Origin: an uncultured bacterium
GTDB lineage: Bacteria; Patescibacteriota; Minisyncoccia; Phycocordibacterales; PALSA-1337
Direction of reading: 5' to 3'
DNA length: 16,049 nt
NCBI GenBank assembly: GCA_903870235.1
Contig: CAIQCA010000079.1
Coordinates: 1-16,049, forward strand
Shown one piece after another: positions 7,681 to 13,964 of the stretch. The notes under the pieces are model-generated. The model saw nothing but the letters and a program-made list of their open reading frames with translations, was not told the DNA's origin and did no database searches. The position numbers and the translations under genes were made by a program. Positions within the stretch are counted from its first letter, which is position 1, and each line of letters opens with the position of its first letter.

Positions 7681-8348
7681 CGGGCGTTTCCAGAGACTCC
7701 GTCGAAATAAATCTCAGAGTAACCGAATTCCCGTTTACTTCCACTATTTTTCCACTCGATATACTTCCAGAACGTCGTAAGCATCCAGGCTGAAGCCAAG
7801 AAGTTCGTGAAGATGAGCTGGGGCGAACCGCTTTGCGCAAGTTCTTCGCAGCTCATTTCTCCAGGGTTCTTGTCTTGAGGATCTTCGATCTCTGGGTGCA
7901 GATGTGTCAGCGGCGGAGTTTGGCAGTCACCGTTTGCACGGATGAATATCTGCACATTCCCATCGCTATACGCATTGCCACCAGAGATAAGTACAACGTC
8001 CTTGAGTCCCGAACACCGTTCGGATATTACTTTCCGTGTGGCGTGGTTGTCAACACAACTGAAGACGATGTCTCCCTCGTTTATGGCGAGATAGACATTT
8101 TCTTCGGTGACAAACCAGGCCTTTCCGGAAAAGCTGATCTCCGGAAAACGTTCCGTCAGCTCTGTTGCAATCACTTCGGCCTTGTTTCCAAAGCCCCGGA
8201 ACTCTTGTCGAGTCTCATTTTTCGGCTCATACGTATCGCCGTCGATGAGTGTGACTGTAACTTCTTCCATCAATTCGTTCAGGTACCGACACAGTGGTCT
8301 GACCAAATGTGATCCGATACCCCCTAGGCCGATGATGACGATGTTCAT
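7653..8348 (-). CDS. Minimal E1/ThiF-like adenylating enzyme
   Basis: Rossmann-type ThiF/E1 adenylation domain of only 231 residues. It expectedly binds ATP and adenylates the C-terminus of a ubiquitin-like partner. The nucleotide loop GLGGIGS is at 7-13, the acidic ribose-binding strand and arginine motif LIDGDTYEPKNETRQ at 34-48 (Asp36, Asn44, Arg47), the conserved Lys in GNKAEV is Lys56, and the SCVDNHATR motif holds Asp100 and Arg105. NPGEMSCEEL aligns with the catalytic-Cys loop of MoeB/ThiF (SCAEAGV), making Cys167 the candidate thioester Cys. The zinc-binding CxxC pairs of MoeB/ThiF are absent. It follows the JAMM stop after three bases, so translation is probably coupled. The size and the Cys-loop pattern recall the ThiF protein of PRTRC cassettes, but no ParB is nearby. 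Confidence 0.85.
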   Translation of the reverse strand: MNIVIIGLGGIGSHLVRPLCRYLNELMEEVTVTLIDGDTYEPKNETRQEFRGFGNKAEVIATELTERFPEISFSGKAWFVTEENVYLAINEGDIVFSCVDNHATRKVISERCSGLKDVVLISGGNAYSDGNVQIFIRANGDCQTPPLTHLHPEIEDPQDKNPGEMSCEELAQSGSPQLIFTNFLASAWMLTTFWKYIEWKNSGSKREFGYSEIYFDGVSGNARAVNRSQPQ

Positions 8349-8351
8349 GGC

Positions 8352-9212
8352 TTAGGGACCTTTTTGTGCCAACGCTACAGCAAGAGCGGGGTTTAACCCA
8401 ACTGATCCTGCTGCTGGATTTTCATCCACAAACGCCGGTATCCCGTTATCCCACTGGGGGAGTGGCGGAACAAAGGGCACGGATGCCGAGGGGCCCTTCA
8501 GGAAATCCGTCAGATAAGACGGATGTTCCACTTTGGCAACCCATCCATCCGGAACAACCCAGTTGCTCATTTCCGGACACTCGATCGTATAGCGGGGCTT
8601 GGTCGTTACGTACACGACCTTTACTGCAGGGTTCTTACCCCACTCGACCAATCCTTCCAGATGGCTTAAGTTCAGAGCAAAACGGGTGCCGTTGACGACA
8701 GTTTCCGGATCGAGACTGAACTTGCTGTCCTCATCCAAGTCACCGAAGGTGATATGAATGCCGTCGACTTCTGCTTCGTCGTGGATGTCCGTCGAAGAGT
8801 GGAACGCACTCATCCGCGCATGCGAATGCATGGTGCCCATGAAGACGTACCCCGGTAGGCGATCCGTCATCTCGTAGTCGACATGAGCGCCCGTTGCCTT
8901 CTGTTTTGGCACCGTGAGCTCCCAGCCGAGTTGTTCTGAGTAATGCAACAGCACCGCCGCTTCTGTGAACTGCTTTTTGTAGACGGCTCGAAAGAACTTC
9001 CAAGCCTTCGTAAGCACGACTGCCGAGATCGGCTTGATTTTCAGTCTCAAGCTGATTTCTTGGCGTTCAAGCACGGCGATCTGTTTGACCGGCACGACCG
9101 CATCCATCCACCAAGAGCCCTTCTTCAAAAAGATGCCGTTCTTGGCGATGATGTAGTGGGTAGTTTCAGCCGGTGGCTGTTCCCCTTTTCGTTTCATGAA
9201 TACTTTAAACAT
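8352..9212 (-). CDS. JAMM/Mov34-family metalloprotease (deubiquitinase-like)
   Basis: The zinc-protease signature is complete: His129-Ser-His131, seven residues, Ser139, two residues, Asp142 (MHSHARMSAFHSSTD), followed by IHDE. The likely general base is Glu84 in TEAAVLLHY. Family members cut isopeptide or C-terminal peptide bonds after ubiquitin-like proteins. An N-terminal beta-rich segment of about 80 residues precedes the JAMM core (about 80-185). A C-terminal section of about 100 residues includes a Pro-rich linker (PFVPPLPQWDNG) and an Ala/Leu-rich end of unknown role. The combination resembles protein A of PRTRC cassettes. It starts 14 bases after the E2-like gene, with GAGGAAG overlapping that gene's stop region. 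Expected role: process the ubiquitin-like precursor or remove it from targets. Removal of cysteine-linked small molecules, another JAMM activity, cannot be excluded. Confidence 0.85.
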   Translation of the reverse strand: MFKVFMKRKGEQPPAETTHYIIAKNGIFLKKGSWWMDAVVPVKQIAVLERQEISLRLKIKPISAVVLTKAWKFFRAVYKKQFTEAAVLLHYSEQLGWELTVPKQKATGAHVDYEMTDRLPGYVFMGTMHSHARMSAFHSSTDIHDEAEVDGIHITFGDLDEDSKFSLDPETVVNGTRFALNLSHLEGLVEWGKNPAVKVVYVTTKPRYTIECPEMSNWVVPDGWVAKVEHPSYLTDFLKGPSASVPFVPPLPQWDNGIPAFVDENPAAGSVGLNPALAVALAQKGP

Positions 9213-9226
9213 AGTTTTTCTTCCTC

Positions 9227-10693
9227 CTACATTCTTCTGAGTTTTTCCGTAATCGTGGAGAACCGATCTAGGCTGTTATCCACATTTTCACGGAGTTGTT
9301 GTTCGGCTGATTTGCATATGCTTGCCAGCTCCTCATCACTGAGTGGCTCTGACAAGACTTTACCAATCTCCTGTTTTAGTTCCGCCACGGCCGTATTCAG
9401 AGTTTTAACTAACTCTGTTTGTGCTGGGGCAAGACTGTTTACATCGACCCGGGAGTGGGAGACCATGAAGTGTAGTTTCTCTGCCACTTCTCGGCCGAAC
9501 CGTTCTCCTAGATTTTTTGCAAACAGTTGTAATGTTTCCGCGCTCGAGCGCCTCTCTTCTCCTTGCGCTTTGATGTCCAATGCCGTATCCAAGTTGTCAG
9601 CCACGAGGCCGACAACATTGATCTGGGCTGGTTGCCAGGCAACTTTCAGCCCGAACTGCGGATCGGTAGCTGACCTTCTATGCCAATCTCCGAAGGACGT
9701 TAATCCGACGTTTTGTGACATTGCAGCTTCATAATATCCGCGCAGGTCTTTGTTGAACTTGCTACCCCAGTAGTTCTGGGCGGCCTCGTCGGCGATTTTC
9801 GATGGTGTCTGTCCGTCACTTCTCGGTGCCGGAAAACATATCTTGAAACGTCGACCACGATCATTGTATATGTTAGGAAAGGCTGGACAGAGTAATTCGT
9901 CTGCCTCACTACAAAGAGGCGAATTTCTGAACAATACCTGCAACCACATAAAACGATTGTTCCGAAGTGTTAACACGAAGATCACATATGGTACCGAGAT
10001 ACGATACCTCGTTCCCAAATCTTCGATCGTCCGTATTTGTGGGAGCTGCTCGATCACATACACGGATGCGTCTTTTTTGTGAAAGACGAACTTACAACCG
10101 TTTGGTAAGGCATGTGCACCCGAGCTCGCATATTCCGCGCCGGTATGTTTATTGCCTTCCTCATGTAACTTCATGAGGAACATGCCGATATTTCTCTGGA
10201 TGATACCAGTGAAACTTTCTCGCGCGGTGGTGTTTATTGCTTCTGCGAGCTGTTGACGGAACTCGTTCTGGTTTTTCGTGATGATGGGTAGCAGAAACTT
10301 TTGGTGGATTACAGCATAAGCCGCAGCCACCTTTGTCTCTGCATTTCCACGGGCCGCGTTGATCCTCTCGTTGAGGGATTGACGCATACCCTGAATCACG
10401 ATTGCCCACGTATCATTCGAATATGCCGAGATGTAGGATCGTAGCGATTTTGTAACCACCTCAACCACATCCATAACACTTTCGATGATGTTCATCTTTC
10501 CGCCACTTCGATTTGTCACTTTGTACAGTGGCACAATGCGCCACAGATACCCGACTCGCTCAAAAGTGGCCCGAGATAGGGTCAATTCGCCACCCTGTTC
10601 TTTGAGAGTTAACAAGGTGCCTTCGTGACTACCAAGGCTGTCCAGTACTTCTGAACAGGCCTGTTCTCTTCGTCTTTGCGTTCGAAACAACAT
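9227..10693 (-). CDS. E2 (Ubc)-like protein with long helical extensions
   Basis: First gene of the cassette, 488 residues. The middle (about 200-320) reads as an E2-like core: strands KFVFHKKDASVYVIEQL, TRYRISVPYVIFVLTL and RFMWLQVLFR, then SPLCSEADELLCPAFPNIY and FKICF. Phe-Pro-Asn (272-274) takes the place of the E2 His-Pro-Asn motif, and Cys286 that of the catalytic Cys; the spacing is 12 rather than 8 residues, so a small insertion is implied. Cys261 and Cys269 are alternatives. This pattern resembles prokaryotic E2-family proteins such as PRTRC protein B. The flanks are predicted helical: about 70-180, and 380-488, which ends in a possible coiled coil. No membrane segment or signal peptide is seen. 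AAAGGA precedes ATG, and the promoter is at 10748-10776. E2-like identity is an inference from motif and neighbours. Confidence 0.65.
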   Translation of the reverse strand: MLFRTQRRREQACSEVLDSLGSHEGTLLTLKEQGGELTLSRATFERVGYLWRIVPLYKVTNRSGGKMNIIESVMDVVEVVTKSLRSYISAYSNDTWAIVIQGMRQSLNERINAARGNAETKVAAAYAVIHQKFLLPIITKNQNEFRQQLAEAINTTARESFTGIIQRNIGMFLMKLHEEGNKHTGAEYASSGAHALPNGCKFVFHKKDASVYVIEQLPQIRTIEDLGTRYRISVPYVIFVLTLRNNRFMWLQVLFRNSPLCSEADELLCPAFPNIYNDRGRRFKICFPAPRSDGQTPSKIADEAAQNYWGSKFNKDLRGYYEAAMSQNVGLTSFGDWHRRSATDPQFGLKVAWQPAQINVVGLVADNLDTALDIKAQGEERRSSAETLQLFAKNLGERFGREVAEKLHFMVSHSRVDVNSLAPAQTELVKTLNTAVAELKQEIGKVLSEPLSDEELASICKSAEQQLRENVDNSLDRFSTITEKLRRM

Positions 10694-10747
10694 ACTATTT
10701 TTTCCTTTCGTTCATTGGTTAGTTGTCAAAAAATCGTTACTTTCGAC

Positions 10748-10776
10748 ACCCTAGCACATTTAAGCGTGTCTGTCAA
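10748..10776 (-). promoter_or_regulatory. Promoter of the ubiquitin-like cassette
   Basis: Minus-strand TTGACA (10776-10771), a 17-base spacer, then TAGGGT (10753-10748) preceded by TGC, an extended -10. The transcript would start near 10741 and give a leader of about 48 bases carrying AAAGGA before the ATG at 10693. Other TTGACA copies near 10841 and 10728 lack a -10 at the right distance. Confidence 0.7.
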
Positions 10777-10834
10777 GCAGATTTAGGGCTAATTTGTTGG
10801 GCAGGAGCCAATTCTCTGAATTAATATAATGTAC

Positions 10835-10854
10835 ATGTCAAATATGCTAAAATT
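10835..10854 (+). repeat. Right copy of 20-bp direct repeat flanking the ubiquitin-like cassette
   Basis: ATGTCAAATATGCTAAAATT, direct partner of 7303-7322 (19/20). This copy includes the extended -10 of the second pilus unit. The two copies are 3.5 kb apart and enclose exactly the four cassette genes, their promoter and their terminator. Confidence 0.75.
10845..10853 (+). promoter_or_regulatory. Extended -10 of the second pilus unit (leaderless start)
   Basis: TGCTAAAAT ends six bases before the ATG at 10860, so transcription should begin at or next to the A of the start codon. There is no room for a Shine-Dalgarno site. No consensus -35 is evident. A TATAAT at 10825-10830 is an alternative -10 but lacks the TG extension and a -35. 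Confidence 0.65.
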
Positions 10855-10859
10855 ACCCC

Positions 10860-11516
10860 ATGTTCTTTCATCAAATCCGTTTTTCTAATAAATCTGGTGC
10901 GCCGATCATTAGGTCAAACAAAAGCGGCATGACTCTCGCGGAGACATTAATTGCAATTTCTATTTTCATCGTAATCATGGTTGTTGTTGGCACATTTGAG
11001 GTCAATGTCTTTTCATACCAGAAATATGCGGCAGGATCTCTCGAGACGGCACAAGATGCGCAGGCTTTGCTCAAAGTAATTACAAAAGAAATTCGTTCCA
11101 TGGCTCCTAGTGGGAATGGGGCATATCCTCTAGTCGTGGCTAGCACCAGTACGATCAGTTTTTTCTCTGACGCAAATGGTGATGGAGTTGTGGAACAGAT
11201 TACATACACTTTGCTAAATAAAGTTTTATATAGAGCAGTGATAATTCCTTCTGGTTCGCCAGCTGTTTACAATCCAGCCACACAATCGACAACTACTTTG
11301 GTTATGAATGTACGCAATGATGCTTCTTTGCCAACTTTTCAATATTTTGATGAGAACTATGATGGCACAACACAACCTCTGGCTCAGCCGGTGAGTCTTC
11401 CAGTGGTTCGATCCATAAAAGTTTCGTTGACTCTGGATGTTGATCCAAATCGATCACCGTTGCCTATAACTTATGCGGCAGTTATACAGTTGCGAAACCT
11501 CAAAACAAATCTATGA
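10860..11516 (+). CDS. PilW-like minor prepilin
   Basis: 218 residues with a type III prepilin signal: a 23-residue basic leader ending KSG, then MTLAETLIAISIFIVIMVVVG. Cleavage after Gly23 would leave Met at +1 and Glu28 at +5, as pilins need. The mature helix is followed by a beta-rich globular part containing DANGDGVVE (104-112), a calcium-loop-like motif (Asp104, Asn106, Asp108) often seen at this place in PilW-like proteins. It likely primes or caps pilus assembly in the inner membrane. The start must be the ATG at 10860, since the next Met is the +1 residue itself. Its stop overlaps the start of the next gene (ATGA). It was probably once continuous with the pilB unit upstream, now split by the minus-strand blocks. 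Confidence 0.85.
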   Translation: MFFHQIRFSNKSGAPIIRSNKSGMTLAETLIAISIFIVIMVVVGTFEVNVFSYQKYAAGSLETAQDAQALLKVITKEIRSMAPSGNGAYPLVVASTSTISFFSDANGDGVVEQITYTLLNKVLYRAVIIPSGSPAVYNPATQSTTTLVMNVRNDASLPTFQYFDENYDGTTQPLAQPVSLPVVRSIKVSLTLDVDPNRSPLPITYAAVIQLRNLKTNL

Positions 11517-12964
11517 AGATCAGATTAATTAAAAAATTGAATTTTGAACAAGGAGACATCCTTCTAAGCGTCCTAGTTTTTGCTGCACTCGCGGTGATGA
11601 TGACTATCGGTCTAGTAAATTGGGGAGCGACCTTGCTTACGAGTGTGCGCATGACCACGCAAAGAGAACAGGCTTTTCAAATTGCTGAGGCTGGAGTTAA
11701 CTATTACCAGTGGCATCTAGCCCAATCACCAAACGATTATCAAGATGGTACCGGTCACGCGGGTCCTTATACGCATAATTTCTTAGATAAAGATGGAAAT
11801 ATAATCGGCTCTTACACATTGACTATAACTCCTCCTCTGGTTGGTTCGACAAAGGTCGTTATCATTTCCAAGGGGACAGTTACGATAAATCCGGCGATTT
11901 CTCGAACCATAAAAGCTACTTTGGCTGTACCATCACTTGCACAATATGCTGTGGTCGCCAATGATAATCTTCGTTTTGGTTCTGGAACCAATGTCTATGG
12001 TCCGATCAAATCAAACTATGGAATACATTTTGATGGTGTGGCGTACAATACAGTTTCGAGTGCGCTTGCTACTTATGTTGATCCTGACGATAGTACAACT
12101 GAGTTCGGAGTCTACACACAAGTTTCTCCACAAGATCCACAACCACCAGCTTCAGTGCCGACCAGATCAGATGTATTTAAGGCTGGCCGACAATTTCCAA
12201 CACCGACGGTTGATTTTACTGGCTTACTTTCCAATCTTCAGCAATTACAAACGATCGCTCGTAGTAGTGGTTTCGAATACACCCAGTCTCAGTATCACGG
12301 TCATGCAGCCAACGGATATCATGTGGTTTTGAATACCAATGATACTTTTACTTTGTATGTAGTTACAAATTTGGTGAATGCACCAAATAATTGTTCAGAC
12401 ACGGCAACACAATGGGGAACTTGGAGTATCCAATCAGAGAGTCTTGTTGGAACTTACGCCATACCAGCTCAAGGAGTTTTGTTCTTTGAAGATCATGTTT
12501 GGGTTGATGGTCAGATAAATAGTGCTCGTCTGACTATTGCTGCTGGCAATCTTCCACAAGTTGTTGGTCAAGAACCAAATATTACAGTAAATTCAAATCT
12601 TCTTTATACGAATTATGATGGCACAGATGTTCTTGGGTTGATTGCGCAGGGAAATATAAATGTTGGTCTCGTCAGTGCCGATAATTTGCGTATCGATGGT
12701 GCTCTTGTGGCGGAAAATGGTCGTGTCGGAAGATTTTATTATTCATCGAGTTGTCGTGTTACTGGTACGAACTATTACAATCGTTCAACTTTGACTTTGA
12801 ATGGCATGATTGCTACCAACAAACGCTACGGATTCTCCTACACCGATGGTACTGGTTATACAACGCGTAATCTTTCGTATGACGCCAACTTACTCTATAG
12901 TCCACCACCAAGTTTTCCTCTAGCGACGAGCCAGTACGTTATGATTTCTTGGAAAGAGATATAA
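11513..12964 (+). CDS. PilX-like pilus assembly protein
   Basis: 483 residues. A basic N-terminus (KIRLIKKLNFEQG) is followed by the hydrophobic helix DILLSVLVFAALAVMMTIGLVNWG, then QREQAFQIAEAGVNYY, the AEAG segment typical of PilX-family minor pilins. If Gly14 is the cleavage site, +5 is Ser19 and not Glu, common in the GspK/PilX class. The rest is a long extracellular beta-rich region; the middle (FPTPTVDFTGLLSNL) and the later VDGQINSARLTIAAGN and LRIDGALVAENGRVGR resemble the repeating beta strands of polymer-forming or beta-helix proteins. It overlaps the PilW-like gene by four bases (ATGA) and so is coupled to it. Expected in the minor-pilin tip complex, exact role unknown. Confidence 0.8.
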   Translation: MKIRLIKKLNFEQGDILLSVLVFAALAVMMTIGLVNWGATLLTSVRMTTQREQAFQIAEAGVNYYQWHLAQSPNDYQDGTGHAGPYTHNFLDKDGNIIGSYTLTITPPLVGSTKVVIISKGTVTINPAISRTIKATLAVPSLAQYAVVANDNLRFGSGTNVYGPIKSNYGIHFDGVAYNTVSSALATYVDPDDSTTEFGVYTQVSPQDPQPPASVPTRSDVFKAGRQFPTPTVDFTGLLSNLQQLQTIARSSGFEYTQSQYHGHAANGYHVVLNTNDTFTLYVVTNLVNAPNNCSDTATQWGTWSIQSESLVGTYAIPAQGVLFFEDHVWVDGQINSARLTIAAGNLPQVVGQEPNITVNSNLLYTNYDGTDVLGLIAQGNINVGLVSADNLRIDGALVAENGRVGRFYYSSSCRVTGTNYYNRSTLTLNGMIATNKRYGFSYTDGTGYTTRNLSYDANLLYSPPPSFPLATSQYVMISWKEI

Positions 12965-12985
12965 TAATGAAATAAAGCATGCAAT

Positions 12986-13013
12986 AAAAAACAGAGGCTG
13001 GAGGCCTCTGTTT
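12986..13013 (-). terminator. Terminator of the 272-aa gene, possibly bidirectional
   Basis: AAACAGAGGC (12989-12998) pairs with GCCTCTGTTT (13004-13013) around a 5-nt loop. On the minus strand the stem runs into TTTTTTATT. On the plus strand only GTTTGCTT follows, so termination of the pilus unit here is weaker. It sits between the convergent PilX-like and 272-aa genes. Confidence 0.8.
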
Positions 13014-13055
13014 GCTTGATTGACTAATTTCAACTTAATCTTGGCATCCAATATT

Positions 13056-13874
13056 CTAGCCGAAGATCTTGCTGAATAATTTCCTGGCTGCCGTGATTCC
13101 GTCTTGCTCCCGGACATGGTACGGCGTTGAAGATCGGTCATTACTCATCTCCATGTCAATCATCAGGAATCCATCGATTGGTGTTTCCGCATACACATCG
13201 TCTGGATTCAACAGAACGGCTACTCGCCGGTATGAGCTTTTCTCAAAGTTTTCGGCAATCCTTGGGATGTGTACAAAATCCGGTACATGGAGGCACACGC
13301 AGAATGGCGATGTTCCAAACTTATTTGTGGACAGATCGCCGATTATTTTTCTGTCCATGTAGACTTTTCCATCGAGAGTTATCGAATCCAGTCCTTGCAG
13401 CAAGCCGATTGCGGAGATGTTGATCAAAAAGACCATACCTCCTTTGGTGGTTTTCTCAGGGTTTGAGCACCCGATGATCAAGAAATCACCCAGGTGATTT
13501 GTCTCGTAGCTGACATCGCAAACCCGATTCTGAAGGATCTTCAGGGGGATTTCCAGATATGGTGTGTGTCCCTGATTTTTATTCAAGTACGAGTTGAAAC
13601 TCCCTGGCCGCGATGACATGACAACATGTTTTTCGACGGCACATGCTCCCACCGACATGACCAAAAGCGATGTGTCGGTGAAACTGAGACGGATGATGGA
13701 GGACAAGCAATCGTATTCCTTGTGGACCCCGTTGTCTTTCTCGATGCGGATAAACAGCTGCTGTTTACCAGATTGAGTCTTGGACCAACTGTAGCGAGTT
13801 TCACCCACATGCTCGCTGGGGCCCACGAGACGAACGCCCATAGGACCACTGGCTGTATGATTCTCAAATGGCAT
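13056..13874 (-). CDS. Unrecognised 272-residue protein
   Basis: I do not recognise the family. The ATG at 13874 is chosen because AGGAG lies five bases upstream; a longer reading of the frame to 13943 would run through the promoter. No signal peptide or clear membrane segment is seen. The sequence alternates short hydrophobic strands (SSIIRLSFTDTSLLVMSVG, GDFLIIGCSN, GGMVFLINISA, RRVAVLLNP, DGFLMIDMEM), so a mostly beta protein is likely. It has several Cys and an acidic, Asn-rich middle. The last 30 residues look helical and basic (GITAARKLFSKIF). It is transcribed alone from its own promoter, divergent from tpiA and convergent with the PilX-like gene. Like the ubiquitin-like cassette it is G+C-richer, on the minus strand, and has a real Shine-Dalgarno site. 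A functional link with that cassette is possible but unproven. Confidence 0.7.
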   Translation of the reverse strand: MPFENHTASGPMGVRLVGPSEHVGETRYSWSKTQSGKQQLFIRIEKDNGVHKEYDCLSSIIRLSFTDTSLLVMSVGACAVEKHVVMSSRPGSFNSYLNKNQGHTPYLEIPLKILQNRVCDVSYETNHLGDFLIIGCSNPEKTTKGGMVFLINISAIGLLQGLDSITLDGKVYMDRKIIGDLSTNKFGTSPFCVCLHVPDFVHIPRIAENFEKSSYRRVAVLLNPDDVYAETPIDGFLMIDMEMSNDRSSTPYHVREQDGITAARKLFSKIFG

Positions 13875-13879
13875 AGTTT

Positions 13880-13884
13880 CTCCT
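13880..13884 (-). promoter_or_regulatory. Shine-Dalgarno site that fixes the start of the 272-aa gene
   Basis: AGGAG on the minus strand, five bases before ATG at 13874. It argues against the upstream ATG at 13943, which would add 23 residues and lies on the -35 box. Confidence 0.75.
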
Positions 13885-13914
13885 ATTGTTTTTTTGTTGC
13901 TCTTCTCTTCGTCC

Positions 13915-13943
13915 TTTATAACACAGGGTTTATCGTGATACAA
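13915..13943 (-). promoter_or_regulatory. Promoter of the 272-aa gene
   Basis: Minus-strand TTGTAT (13943-13938), 17-base spacer, TATAAA (13920-13915). It lies back to back with the tpiA -10 box on the plus strand, so polymerase binding at the two promoters may interfere. Confidence 0.65.
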
Positions 13944-13950
13944 TGTCTCC

Positions 13951-13956
13951 TATAAT
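13951..13956 (+). promoter_or_regulatory. -10 box of tpiA (leaderless start)
   Basis: A perfect TATAAT ends eight bases before the tpiA ATG at 13965, which places the transcript start on or just before the start codon. A -35 is only weakly present (TTTATC-like near 13929). Confidence 0.65.
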
Positions 13957-13964
13957 ACAAACTC

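Noticed and set aside
7833..9734. Plus-strand frames of 159 and 263 codons opposite the E1-like, JAMM and E2-like genes.
   Set aside because: They cut across three well-supported genes, have no ribosome binding sites or motifs, and are low-complexity shadow translations.
7410..10693. Naming the cassette outright as PRTRC or BilABCD.
   Set aside because: PRTRC cassettes also carry ParB- and ParM-like genes, which are absent here; Bil systems have differently built E1 and ubiquitin-like proteins. The resemblance is by component set and motifs only.
10825..10830. TATAAT at 10825-10830 as the main promoter of the second pilus unit.
   Set aside because: It has no -35 at a workable distance and no TG extension; the TGCTAAAAT nearer the gene is the better candidate, though both may act.
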